In this document: positions 55,618 through 64,000 of the stretch, piece after piece
Layout: the number at the start of each line of letters is the position of its first letter
Position numbering within the stretch: the stretch's first letter is position 1
From: Alteripontixanthobacter sp.
GTDB taxonomy: Bacteria > Pseudomonadota > Alphaproteobacteria > Sphingomonadales > Sphingomonadaceae
Reading direction: 5' to 3'
NCBI GenBank assembly: GCA_039968605.1
Contig: JBDVPM010000008.1
Location: forward strand, 1,364,001-1,428,000
Length of the DNA stretch: 64,000 nt
Position numbers and translations under genes: made by a program
Notes under the pieces: generated by a model
Told to the model about the DNA's origin: nothing
What the model saw: the letters and a program-made list of their open reading frames with translations, nothing else
Database searches by the model: none

Positions 55618-56199
55618 TTACCTTGGCCGCCGCCGCGCGTTTCGTCGCTTTTCGCCCCCGGTTCGGCTCTGCTCATCGCCCGGGGTCCACAGGATCCAGA
55701 TGCCGACGAACACCGCGCCGATCAGCGCCAGCTCGATCAGATAGTTCAGCCGCAACGGCCCCAGCGAAGCGTAGATCAGCCGGTCGAACGGATGGTAGGA
55801 CATCAGCCTAAGCAACGAAAAGGCAAGCAAACCTAGTGCTCCCCCGCCCGATATTGCGCGGTACAATGGCTGGTGCCTCCAGCGCCATATCACCCATGCC
55901 CCGATGGCCAGCGCCAGCACCACCAGCACGGCAATCAGCGGACCTTGCAGCGTATATCGGCTTGCGTATTGCCCGCCTTCGACTAATTCACCGCGTAATA
56001 TGGCTTGCAGCCTTTCCTCCCCGCTCCCCAGCCGCCACGCGGCCATTCCGGCGAACAATGCGGCAATGGCCAGCCAATGCGCCCTTGCGGCTGCAGGACG
56101 GCCGGAGTGCTTGCCATCGAGCCACGCAGCCCCGATCGCGGCTAGCATCGTGGCGATATATAAAAGAGCGCCGATCCAGTCGGCCAGTGTCAGGGGCAT
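55618..56199 (-). CDS. Hypothetical membrane protein
   Basis: 193 residues, with four membrane helices (about 8-26, 42-56, 85-105, 118-134, and a weak one near 155-175) and a highly basic C-terminal tail (GGEKRRNARRRPR). I do not recognise the family. Its start is 50 bases from the start of the divergent polymerase gene, so the two may share a promoter region. A part in the exopolysaccharide pathway is likely only by location. Confidence 0.7.
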   Translation of the reverse strand: MPLTLADWIGALLYIATMLAAIGAAWLDGKHSGRPAAARAHWLAIAALFAGMAAWRLGSGEERLQAILRGELVEGGQYASRYTLQGPLIAVLVVLALAIGAWVIWRWRHQPLYRAISGGGALGLLAFSLLRLMSYHPFDRLIYASLGPLRLNYLIELALIGAVFVGIWILWTPGDEQSRTGGEKRRNARRRPR

Positions 56200-56248
56200 G
56201 AGGCAGTTCGTTGATTGTTGTTCTGAAAACGCTGGGCCCCGCCAATAG

Positions 56249-57748
56249 ATGAGCGGTCAGGCAATTCAAAGCGCCCAATCGCCCCGCGATATGGATGCCG
56301 GAGATATCGATGACGGTCTCCGGCGAGTTATCCGCAGAGGCGAAGAGAGCGGATCCTTCGCTCGCGGAGTAGGATGGAGAGATCGCGCGCGGCCATGGAT
56401 ATGGACGCTGGCGACCGCGCTGATCTTGGTAATCGGCGGGGCTAACAATACCTACCCCTTGCCGCGCGGCGCGGCCGAAGCAATTGCAGCGCTGCTGCTT
56501 GGCGCAGCGATAGCCAGCCGCCATTCCGCTTTCGGGCGTCCTACTGCAAGCGATTGGCTGGTCATGGCCGTCCCGCTTGTCGTGCTGCTTCAATTCGTGC
56601 CGCTGCCGCCCTCGCTCTGGACCGCCCTGCCCGGGCGCGAGCTGGTGGCCGATATGGACCGGGCCATTTTCGGACAGCCGATCTGGCGCCCGATTTCTCT
56701 CGATATAGAGGCCACATGGCGCAGCCTGCTGTTCCTGATCCCGCCCATCGCCTTTTACGTGGCGATCCGGTCCGGGGATGAAGTACGCATCCGCGCGATC
56801 CTGACCGGCGTGGTCGCGGCGCTTGCGATCGGGGCGGCGATGGCTTTCCTCCAGATCACCGGGATGCGCTGGGCCTATCCGTTCGAGGATGGCCGGGCGG
56901 ATAATTTCTTCGCCATTGGCTTCTTCACCAATCACAATCACCAGGCGACCTTTGCGCTGATGGGGCTGATGGCGCTGGGCGGGTGGATCGGACTGCACCG
57001 CAGGAGGCGCCGCGATCCGTCGAGCTGGGAAGCGCTGGGCACGCCCGACATGGTTCTGGCAGCAGCGGCGATAGTGGCGGCTTTGCTGGTTCTGCTGACC
57101 GCTTCGCGCGCTGGATTGCTGCTGATGGCGCTCGGTCTGCCCGCGGCCGCATTGGCCTGGCTCGCCCCGCAGCTGGGCCGCTCGCGCAAACTGCTGTGGC
57201 CGGCACTCGGCTTGATCGGCTTGGGAGCGGCAGCGTTTCTGGCGCTGCCATTTTTGGGCGACGGGCAGCTTGGCGCTATCGGCGAGCGCGCGGCGCTGGC
57301 CGACGATCGGCGGTTCGAGATCTGGCCGCAGGCTGTGGCGGCCGCGCAGGCTCTGATGCCGGCGGGGTCAGGTTTCGGCACATTTCGTGTGGCTTACGAA
57401 ATGTTCGAACCGCTCGACATGGTCGGCATGCTGTATGTGAACCATGCCCATAACGATTATATCGAGCTGGCCATCGAGGGAGGCATCGCCTCGCTCTTGC
57501 TTATCGCGGCATTCGGCTGGTTGTGGCTGCGCGGCACGTGGACGGTATGGACAGCTCCGCTCGGGCGCGATGCGCTGCTGGCTCGGCTCGGTTCGGTCAT
57601 GCTGTTGATGGTGATGCTGCATTCGCTGGTCGACTATCCGGCGCGCACCGTAACTATCGCAGTTCTTGCCGGACTGGCCTTTGGAATGATGGCGCGAAAC
57701 GCGGCACTAACCCCTAGTCGCCTTGCAACCTCGGGGGGCTCTGTCTAA
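56249..57748 (+). CDS. O-antigen ligase/polymerase (Wzy) family protein
   Basis: A 499-residue inner-membrane protein with about 12 helices. Wzy/WaaL traits are visible: a large periplasmic loop containing FGTFRVAYEMFEP and the signature NHAHNDYIELAIEGGIA near residue 400, and a hydrophobic loop with NHNHQATFALMG. It should polymerise or ligate polysaccharide repeat units at the periplasmic side of the membrane. First gene of the plus-strand wz cluster. Confidence 0.87.
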   Translation: MSGQAIQSAQSPRDMDAGDIDDGLRRVIRRGEESGSFARGVGWRDRARPWIWTLATALILVIGGANNTYPLPRGAAEAIAALLLGAAIASRHSAFGRPTASDWLVMAVPLVVLLQFVPLPPSLWTALPGRELVADMDRAIFGQPIWRPISLDIEATWRSLLFLIPPIAFYVAIRSGDEVRIRAILTGVVAALAIGAAMAFLQITGMRWAYPFEDGRADNFFAIGFFTNHNHQATFALMGLMALGGWIGLHRRRRRDPSSWEALGTPDMVLAAAAIVAALLVLLTASRAGLLLMALGLPAAALAWLAPQLGRSRKLLWPALGLIGLGAAAFLALPFLGDGQLGAIGERAALADDRRFEIWPQAVAAAQALMPAGSGFGTFRVAYEMFEPLDMVGMLYVNHAHNDYIELAIEGGIASLLLIAAFGWLWLRGTWTVWTAPLGRDALLARLGSVMLLMVMLHSLVDYPARTVTIAVLAGLAFGMMARNAALTPSRLATSGGSV

Positions 57749-57802
57749 GACCCGGCCCGGTGGAATGGTCCGCAACGTAGATGTTGCGCTGAATGGACGG
57801 AA

Positions 57803-58522
57803 ATGCGCGTGAGATTGAAGCATGATTTTCTGCGCCTTGGCGCGTTGGCACTTTGCTCGGCCCTGGCAGCATGTGGGGGCACTCCGCCAGTACAGACGGG
57901 CGTTGTTGCGCCAACAGCACCCATCGGCGCACCGGCCGGGGCGTTTGTCAGCCCCTCGCTGGCCGATGAGAATTACGTCCTGCGCGCCAAGGACGTGGTA
58001 AGCGTGTCGGTACTGGGCGAGCCGGAGCTGAATATCGAGAGAGTGCGCATCGGCGAAGACGGGGCATTCATGATGCCCATCGTCGGACGGGTGCAGGCAT
58101 CCGGACGCTCGGTGAATGAAATTACGAACGATGTCCGCGCACAGCTGGCCTCGCGCTATCTGCGCAACCCCTTCGTAACGGTCAATCTGCTCGAGCTTGG
58201 CTCGCATATCGTCACGGTGGAAGGCGCGGTCGATCAACCCGGCGTGTTTACCTTCGAGCCGGGGACCACCCTGCTGGGCGCGATCGCGATGGGCAAGGGG
58301 CCTACCGAAATTGCCAAGCTGGACCAGGTGGTCGTGTTTCGCGAAATCGGCGGGCAGCAGACCGCCGCGCGCTTCGATCTGAACGCGGTACGCACCGGCA
58401 CCATGGTCGATCCGCTGCTGCAGCCGGAAGACCGGATCATGGTCGGCACCTCCGGTGCAAGCCAGGCGTGGCAGAATCTGCTGAGCGCGCTGCCGGCATT
58501 CGCCATTTTTACACGTTTTTGA
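57803..58522 (+). CDS. Polysaccharide export outer-membrane lipoprotein (Wza/GumB type)
   Basis: A 239-residue export protein. Lipoprotein signal MRVRLKHDFLRLGALALCSA then LAAC with Cys about residue 24. The poly-export domain (about 55-145; VLRAKDVVSVSVLGEPEL) is followed by a SLBB domain with VTVEGAVDQPGVF. It should form the outer-membrane channel of the exopolysaccharide exporter. 54 bases after the polymerase gene and 19 before wzc. Confidence 0.92.
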   Translation: MRVRLKHDFLRLGALALCSALAACGGTPPVQTGVVAPTAPIGAPAGAFVSPSLADENYVLRAKDVVSVSVLGEPELNIERVRIGEDGAFMMPIVGRVQASGRSVNEITNDVRAQLASRYLRNPFVTVNLLELGSHIVTVEGAVDQPGVFTFEPGTTLLGAIAMGKGPTEIAKLDQVVVFREIGGQQTAARFDLNAVRTGTMVDPLLQPEDRIMVGTSGASQAWQNLLSALPAFAIFTRF

Positions 58523-58541
58523 GCCGGGGATAATTTAGCTC

Positions 58542-60764
58542 ATGCAAGATAACGCCATGACCGCCGGGGCGAAGGCACCGAATGGAGAGCCAGTCCACGG
58601 CCTCGACCGCTATATCGCCCCCGATGATGGGCCGAGCTGGAGCGGTATCAGCATTGGCGAAATTCGCGCGATGGCCTGGCGCCAGAGGAGGATGCTGGCA
58701 ATCCTGACTGTATCCGCCGTTCTGATCGGTCTGGTCGTGACCTTGCTGATGACGCCCATCTACGGCTCTTCGGCCAGCGTGCAGGTCGATAATGAAAGCC
58801 TGCGCATCACCGACAGCCAGGATGTCAGCCCGGTGATCGGGACGTTCGAAATCGATCGCTATCTCAATACCCAGAAACTGGTTGTGGAAAGCCGCAGCAT
58901 GGCATTGGCCGTGACGGACCGGTTGAACCTTTCCCGCGATGACGAATTCCTTGCGGCGATGAATGCCGAACCGGTGAACCCATCGCTTTCTCCGGAACAG
59001 CGGGCGGCTGCGCGGCGCAACAAGGTCGCCTCGCTGCTCCAATCCAACGTGAATATGGAAATCCAGCCGCAGAACCGGATCGTGCTGATCGGCTTCACCT
59101 CGCCGCAGCCGAGCCAGGCCGCGCGGGTCGCCAATGCCTATGCCGAAACCTTCGTGGCGCAGAACGTGCAGGGACGGTTCGACGCCAACAGCTATGCCAA
59201 GCGAATCCTGCAGGAACAGGTTGCCGAATTGCAGGCCGAGCTGGCCGATACCGAAACCGCAGCGGTCGAATTCGCTCGCCGCAACCGCCTGATCGATACC
59301 GGCAACGCACCCGGTAACGGAGACGGCGATGAAGGGTCCGGCGGAGCTCCCTCGGTCACGACCGGCAATCTGGTCCAGATCAACCGTAACTACATCGATG
59401 CGCGTGCCGACCGAATCCTGGCCGAACAGCGCTGGGAATCGGCTCGCCGTTCATCGCCGCTCGACTTGCCCGAGGCGCGCAACAATGCTGCCATCCAGAC
59501 GCTGCTGACCCGGCGTGCGCAAGCCCAGTCGGAGCTGGAACAGCTGCGCGAGCGGTATCTCGACGGTTACCCTGAAATCGAACGTGCCGAAGCGCAAGTC
59601 GCCTCGGTCAACCAGGCGCTCGATAGCGCCGCAGCCTCTTTGCGCAATTCGATTCGCAACGAATATCAAGTCGCCCTGGCGCAAGAACAGCGCCTGGCTT
59701 CCGCCCGCACGGAACTGGCCGACGAAACCCTGTCCGAACAGAACCGCCGGGTGCAGTTGAACATCCTGTCCCGCGATGCGGAAAACCAGCGTGAACGGCT
59801 CGCCGAATTGCAGCGCCGTTTGAGCGAAATCGACAGTGCGTCGGACATCGATGCGAACAATATCACGCTGCTCGACCGGGCAGCCGTGCCCACTTCGCCC
59901 ATCTCGCCAAGCTTCCCGCGCAACCTGCTGATCTCGCTGATTCTCGGCCTGATCGTGGGCGGTGGTCTTGCGGTGGTTCGCGAAGCGGTCGACGATACGC
60001 TGTATTCGCCGGAGGATGCGGAACGCAAACTCGGCCTGCCGTTGCTCGGCACCACGCCGCTGGTGGACGATACCGACCAGGATGCGATGGAAGACACCCA
60101 CAGCGATCTCAACGAAGCATATTACTCGATCCGTGCCGCGATCGATTATGCGACGGCCGGCGATCGTCACAAGGTGATCCAGGTCACCTCCGGCCAGCCG
60201 GCGGAAGGTAAATCGACCACTGCACTCGCTCTGGCGCGCGACTTTGCGCGGATCGGGCGGCGCGTGCTGATCATCGATTCCGATTTGCGTAACCCCAGCC
60301 TGCACCGCCTGCTGGGCGAGAAGAACAAGTCGGGCATGATGGACGTGCTGATGAACCGTATTCCGATCGAGGATGCGATCAAGCCTGCCGGGACCGAAGG
60401 GCTGCACGCCATGACGCTGGGCCCGATCCCGCCCAACCCGGTGCAAATCCTGTCCGGCAATCTGGTCGGCGACCTGCTCGACAAGCTGCGCGCCTCCTAC
60501 GATGTGGTAATCATCGATTCCGCCCCGGTGATGGGCTTGGCGGATGCGCCGATGCTGTCGCGCCTGGCCGATTTCACCGTGCTGATCGTGGAAGCGGGCC
60601 GTGCGCATTACGGCCAGGCACGCACCGCAGTGCGCCGCCTGAACGAAACCGGCGCGAATATCGTGGGTATCGTGATGACCAAGTTCGACTTCCGCGATGC
60701 GGGCTACAGCTACGATTATCACTATTCCTATTATGCTTATGGCAGCGGCAACGATAAGGAATAG
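58542..60764 (+). CDS. Polysaccharide co-polymerase tyrosine autokinase (Wzc/GumC type)
   Basis: 740 residues. Two membrane helices frame a large periplasmic coiled-coil region (about 70-460, with a GNGDGDEGSGG loop). The cytoplasmic kinase domain has Walker A GQPAEGKST (551-559), Walker A' VLIIDSDLRNPS, and Walker B VVIIDSAPVMGLADAP. The C-terminus is a Tyr cluster (GYSYDYHYSYYAYG), the usual autophosphorylation tail. It controls chain length and export by phosphorylation cycles. Confidence 0.94.
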   Translation: MQDNAMTAGAKAPNGEPVHGLDRYIAPDDGPSWSGISIGEIRAMAWRQRRMLAILTVSAVLIGLVVTLLMTPIYGSSASVQVDNESLRITDSQDVSPVIGTFEIDRYLNTQKLVVESRSMALAVTDRLNLSRDDEFLAAMNAEPVNPSLSPEQRAAARRNKVASLLQSNVNMEIQPQNRIVLIGFTSPQPSQAARVANAYAETFVAQNVQGRFDANSYAKRILQEQVAELQAELADTETAAVEFARRNRLIDTGNAPGNGDGDEGSGGAPSVTTGNLVQINRNYIDARADRILAEQRWESARRSSPLDLPEARNNAAIQTLLTRRAQAQSELEQLRERYLDGYPEIERAEAQVASVNQALDSAAASLRNSIRNEYQVALAQEQRLASARTELADETLSEQNRRVQLNILSRDAENQRERLAELQRRLSEIDSASDIDANNITLLDRAAVPTSPISPSFPRNLLISLILGLIVGGGLAVVREAVDDTLYSPEDAERKLGLPLLGTTPLVDDTDQDAMEDTHSDLNEAYYSIRAAIDYATAGDRHKVIQVTSGQPAEGKSTTALALARDFARIGRRVLIIDSDLRNPSLHRLLGEKNKSGMMDVLMNRIPIEDAIKPAGTEGLHAMTLGPIPPNPVQILSGNLVGDLLDKLRASYDVVIIDSAPVMGLADAPMLSRLADFTVLIVEAGRAHYGQARTAVRRLNETGANIVGIVMTKFDFRDAGYSYDYHYSYYAYGSGNDKE

Positions 60765-60851
60765 GGCTCGCGGCCTGCCCGCCGGGTTGCAGCGCAGCAT
60801 TGTGCGGAGCGGGCCGAGCACCCCCGATATCGCCACGGCAAGGAGACAGTG

Positions 60852-61967
60852 GTGCGCCGCGCAACCGGATTGATCCTGGGCATTTCGCTCGCCATAGCTG
60901 CCTTGACTGCCGGCATCGGCGAACAGCTGGCAAAGGCGCGGGTGGCAGCAGCGGCGGATTTCCCGCTCAACCAGGCTGCCAGCGCCCGCCGCTTCCTCGA
61001 TGGCGGGGCCAATGCGCTTTCCCCGGCAAGATCGGGCAGATTGGCAGTGGATGCATTCGAAGCTGCGCCCTTGTCGGGTGAAGCAGCAGTCGCTCTATCC
61101 GACGCTGCCTATGCCAAAGGCGATACCGGGCGCGGGCTCGCAATCTTGCGAGCAGCTGGCGCGCTGGGGTGGCATGGCGAGTTGGTTCACCGCGTGTCCT
61201 ATATTCGCGCACTGGAACGGCAGGATTACCAGACCGCCGCAACCAGTGCGGAGGCGCTGCTGCGCCGCGGGCGGGCGCGCGAACAGCTCGCAGCCGATTT
61301 TGCCGAGGCAGGGGGCAACCCGGCCTTCCGGACTGCCATCGTTTCGGCACTGAGCGAGGATGCGCCCTGGGCCGAAGGGCTACTAGCGGAACAAGGCGGC
61401 CAGATGCCGTCCGATATGCTGCGCGACATTTTCCGTGCCCGTAGCGATGCGGGCAATGCGGTGCCGCGCAGCGTGGCCGCCCCGGTCGTGGCCAAGTTGG
61501 CGATCGATGGACGCTTCGCGCAAGGTGCCCAGCTGGCACGGCTGATGTCCGGTTGGCAAAGCGGCCGCCTTATTCCCGGCTGGCCCAGCGCAGAGGCCGA
61601 AGAGCTGCCTACGCCTTATGAATGGCGCCTGTTCGAAGGCTACACCCCCTTGCCCGCCGCCGATGGCAATGGCTTTCATCTGTCGCGCGTCGATATCCCC
61701 GCATCGCGCCCGGCACAGCTGCTGATGGCGCTGGAGCCGGGCCGCTACCGATTGGGCATAGAAGGGGCCAGTGCGGCGACGCTCGACCTGTGGCGCTATG
61801 GCTATCGCTGCGGCCTCTCGACCCAGCGACCGGTCACCAGGCTGGCGGCATCGCAGGTGCTGGTCGTCCCCCCAGGTTGCGACACGCAGGTCCTCAGCCT
61901 GGCCGCCGCATCGCGAGCAGCGGGCGGCGACGGACTGCCCGAGCCGACCTTGCGAAAAATCGGCTGA
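60852..61967 (+). CDS. Hypothetical exported protein of the exopolysaccharide cluster
   Basis: 371 residues from the GTG at 60852 (AGGAG six bases upstream; a GTG at 60849 is also possible). An N-terminal signal or anchor (RRATGLILGISLAIAALTAGI) precedes helical repeats like TPRs (about 60-200: AALSGEAAVALSDAAYAKGDTG, RALERQDYQTAATSAEALL) and a C-terminal beta-rich domain with two Cys pairs-like positions (YRCGLSTQR and PGCDTQVLSL). Not recognised. It lies between wzc and a glycosyltransferase, suggesting a role in polymer assembly or export. Confidence 0.8.
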   Translation: MRRATGLILGISLAIAALTAGIGEQLAKARVAAAADFPLNQAASARRFLDGGANALSPARSGRLAVDAFEAAPLSGEAAVALSDAAYAKGDTGRGLAILRAAGALGWHGELVHRVSYIRALERQDYQTAATSAEALLRRGRAREQLAADFAEAGGNPAFRTAIVSALSEDAPWAEGLLAEQGGQMPSDMLRDIFRARSDAGNAVPRSVAAPVVAKLAIDGRFAQGAQLARLMSGWQSGRLIPGWPSAEAEELPTPYEWRLFEGYTPLPAADGNGFHLSRVDIPASRPAQLLMALEPGRYRLGIEGASAATLDLWRYGYRCGLSTQRPVTRLAASQVLVVPPGCDTQVLSLAAASRAAGGDGLPEPTLRKIG

Positions 61968-61989
61968 GGCGCGAGGATATGACGGGGAC

Positions 61990-63165
61990 ATGACACAGCC
62001 GGGCCGGCCATTCATCATCCATGTGACGGCCGATCATCCCGATACCGTCCAGCCGAACAAGACGCCGGTGATACAGCGGCTGGCCGGATTGGTGGAAAGC
62101 GATTTTCGCCAGAAGATCCTGTCGCTCAATCGGCGTAGCCCGCCCAAGTCCAGCTGGGCGTGGCCGCGCCTGTCGCTGGAGGCTGCCAGCGAGAGCGATG
62201 CGCTGGACGCGCTGGTCTATACCGCCCCGCCCGCCGGGATCCATCATCGCCGGTTGCTTGTCCGCCTGGGCGAGGTGCTGGCAGAACGGATCGCCACGGG
62301 GCCGCGGCCCGATTTGCTGGTGGGTCACAAGCTGACGGTGGAAGGGTTCGCCGTGGCCCGCGCGGCCAGCCTGCTCGGCGTACCCTACGCACTTTCGGTT
62401 CAGGGCAATACGGATCAGCGCATTCTGCAGATGCGTCCCGACCTCCACCGTTTTCTGCGCCCGATATTTCATGAGGCCAGCCACGTATTTCCCTTCACCC
62501 CCTGGGCCTTGCGCGCATTGGAAGATCGGCTGGGCGAGCGCGATGGCGGCACTACGCTGCTCCCCTGCCCGATGGCGCGCGACACCATGATCGCCCCCAA
62601 AACAGGTGGTGCGCAGCTGGTCAGCGCCTTCCATCTGCGCCATGCGGATCTGAAGAACCTGCCCGCCATGGCCCGCGCCCTGCGCTCTGTCAGGGAAGGC
62701 GGAACCGATGCGCAGCTGGCAATCATCGGCGGCGGGACAACCGGCGAAGTCGCCGCCGCGCAAAGGCACGGCGCTGAGGGAATGACCTTCGAAGGGGCGC
62801 TCCCCAATGACGCAATCGCGGCTCGCTTCAATGCAGCGCGCGGCTTCATCCTGCCGTCCCGGCGCGAGAGTTTCGGGCTGGTATTTATCGAAGCGCTGTT
62901 CGCCGGATTGCCGATCGCCTTTCCCCGAGGAGCTGCAGTGGACGGCTACTTCGCCGATTGCCCGTTCGCGCTTCCCGTGGATGCGCGCGACGATGCTGCA
63001 ATCGCGCGGGCCATGCGGGAACTGCATGATGACGAAGACCGATTGAAGCAGGCCTTGGCCGAATGGCAGGGCAGCGAAGCTGCGCAGCGTTTCACCCGGC
63101 CCGCCATCGGTGCGGCGCTGCGGCGCGGATTGATGGATGCAGCAGGAATGGCAGGCACGGCATGA
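61990..63165 (+). CDS. Glycosyltransferase (GT4-like)
   Basis: 391 residues from the ATG at 61990 (an upstream open frame to 61771 overlaps the previous gene). Two Rossmann domains: the acceptor side starts HVTADHPDTVQPNKTPVIQRLAG-type region, and the donor side has AIIGGGTTGEVAAAQRHG, and the GT4 block SRRESFGLVFIEALFAGLPI with the E-x7-E pair. It should add one sugar to the lipid-linked repeat unit in the cytoplasm. Stop overlaps the flippase start by four bases. Confidence 0.88.
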   Translation: MTQPGRPFIIHVTADHPDTVQPNKTPVIQRLAGLVESDFRQKILSLNRRSPPKSSWAWPRLSLEAASESDALDALVYTAPPAGIHHRRLLVRLGEVLAERIATGPRPDLLVGHKLTVEGFAVARAASLLGVPYALSVQGNTDQRILQMRPDLHRFLRPIFHEASHVFPFTPWALRALEDRLGERDGGTTLLPCPMARDTMIAPKTGGAQLVSAFHLRHADLKNLPAMARALRSVREGGTDAQLAIIGGGTTGEVAAAQRHGAEGMTFEGALPNDAIAARFNAARGFILPSRRESFGLVFIEALFAGLPIAFPRGAAVDGYFADCPFALPVDARDDAAIARAMRELHDDEDRLKQALAEWQGSEAAQRFTRPAIGAALRRGLMDAAGMAGTA

Positions 63166-64000
63166 GCATCGGCCGCAACGCCGCCTATAATCTGGCCGGG
63201 TTCACCGTCCCGCTGGTGCTGTTCCTCGTCACGATCCCGATCTACATCGATCTGATCGGGGCCGCGCGATACGGCGTGCTGGCGATCGTCTGGCTGGTGC
63301 TGGGCTTGTTCGGGATGATGGACCTTGGCCTGGGGCGCGCTGCCACGCAGCGTGTCGCGGCGCTGAAAAACGGCACGGCGCAGGAGCGGCGCGGTGCGCT
63401 GGGCACTGCACTGACCTCCAACCTAGTTATCGGAGCCATCGGCGCGGCAATCATGGCGGTGGCCGCGTGGTTCATGTTTGCCAGGGGCATGAAGCTGGAT
63501 GCCGATCTGCGCGCCGAGGCCATGCCGCTGGTGCCGCTGATGGCAATCGGCGTTCCAATCGTGACGACGCTGGCAATATTGAGCGGGGCGCTGATGGGGC
63601 GCGAGAAATTCTTCATCGTCAACCGCATCACCATCACCAATACCAGCCTGTTCCAGCTGGCTCCGCTGGCCGTGGCATGGATCGCCGGGCCAACGCTCGT
63701 CTGGCTGGTACTGGCCGCCCTCGCCGCACGGCTGCTGGCCGTGCTGCTGCTGTGGCGCGAATGCCGCAAGGAATTCGGTGCAGGCGCGATTGGGGGGTGG
63801 GATGCTGCCGAGCTGGTCCGCATGCTGCGTTATGGCGGCTGGGTAACGGCGGGTGGAATGATCGGTATGGTGCTGGTTTTCTCCGACCGCTTCCTGATCG
63901 GCGCAGCCGTCGGCGCGGTCGCGGTGACCGTCTATGCCGTCCCGCTTGATGCGACCCGCCGGATCGCGGTGGTCGCCGATGCGCTGGCAAATGCGCTGTT
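63162..64000 (+). CDS. Wzx-like polysaccharide flippase, 3' end outside window
   Basis: The first 279 residues, in frame to the window edge. They form about eight membrane helices (first NLAGFTVPLVLFLVTIPIYIDLIG, second YGVLAIVWLVLGLFGMMDLGLGRAAT) of the MOP/MATE-type fold with the alternating Arg/Gly pattern of O-unit translocases (AARYGV, SDRFLIGAAVG). It should flip the lipid-linked repeat unit to the periplasm for the polymerase at 56249. ATG overlaps the previous stop (ATGA). Confidence 0.85.
   Translation, partial: MSIGRNAAYNLAGFTVPLVLFLVTIPIYIDLIGAARYGVLAIVWLVLGLFGMMDLGLGRAATQRVAALKNGTAQERRGALGTALTSNLVIGAIGAAIMAVAAWFMFARGMKLDADLRAEAMPLVPLMAIGVPIVTTLAILSGALMGREKFFIVNRITITNTSLFQLAPLAVAWIAGPTLVWLVLAALAARLLAVLLLWRECRKEFGAGAIGGWDAAELVRMLRYGGWVTAGGMIGMVLVFSDRFLIGAAVGAVAVTVYAVPLDATRRIAVVADALANAL

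Overview
This window comes from a GC-rich alphaproteobacterial chromosome. Gene content, order and protein style point to the Sphingomonadales, most likely the Erythrobacteraceae (Erythrobacter or Altererythrobacter type); that placement is inferred, since no 16S gene is present. Coding density is high, no insertion sequence, integrase or CRISPR array is visible, and most start codons sit on or next to the stop codon of the gene before, so operons are compact.

Layout. 1-3796 (minus): a two-partner secretion pair, a filamentous-haemagglutinin-like exoprotein cut by the window edge and its Omp85-type transporter. 4158-10472 (plus): phoR-pstC-pstA-pstB-phoU-phoB with two Pho boxes and no pstS. 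10477-13893 (minus): an extensin-like protein, then a two-gene DNA repair module (radical SAM protein plus a UdgX-type uracil-DNA glycosylase) with an SOS box at its start. 14130-18012: alpha carbonic anhydrase, a stress flavin-type protein, a sodium-dependent transporter and panB. 18019-24641 (minus): a PEP-CTERM/XrtA-type regulatory and sugar-transferase operon (prsT, prsR, prsK, EpsB-like). 25143-28495: an XRE/ScfR-type regulator divergent from isocitrate lyase. 28610-36007: peptidase, SLC13 carrier, tRNA-Leu, inositol phosphatase, elongation factor P, M23 peptidase and thiE. 36036-42730: central carbon genes (fba, pgk, gap, tkt) with a flavodoxin-like protein and a 2OG-oxygenase-like protein. 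42972-44877: small protein, zapA, 6S RNA, 5-FTHF cyclo-ligase, DUF2842 and tRNA-Asp. 45060-49243: the branched-chain 2-oxoacid dehydrogenase E1alpha-E1beta-E2 operon, whose E2 gene carries an in-frame REP-like repeat. 49375-53983: thyA, tRNA-Pro, a Pmp3 protein, a UbiB-family kinase and a DUF885 protein. 54074-64000: an exopolysaccharide cluster (initiating sugar transferase, Wzy-like polymerase/ligase, Wza, Wzc tyrosine autokinase, unknown exported protein, glycosyltransferase, Wzx-like flippase running off the edge).

How the genes work together. The phosphate block holds sensor, transporter, brake and regulator in one unit. The prs operon and the terminal wz cluster both serve surface polysaccharide, each with its own polyprenyl-phosphate sugar transferase, so two glycan pathways are likely. 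Isocitrate lyase with its regulator, and the bkd operon, feed acetyl-CoA and acyl-CoA into central metabolism. The best candidates for new biology are the SOS-linked radical SAM/UdgX module, the prs operon with its possible operator, the repeat inside the E2 gene, and several unstudied small proteins.
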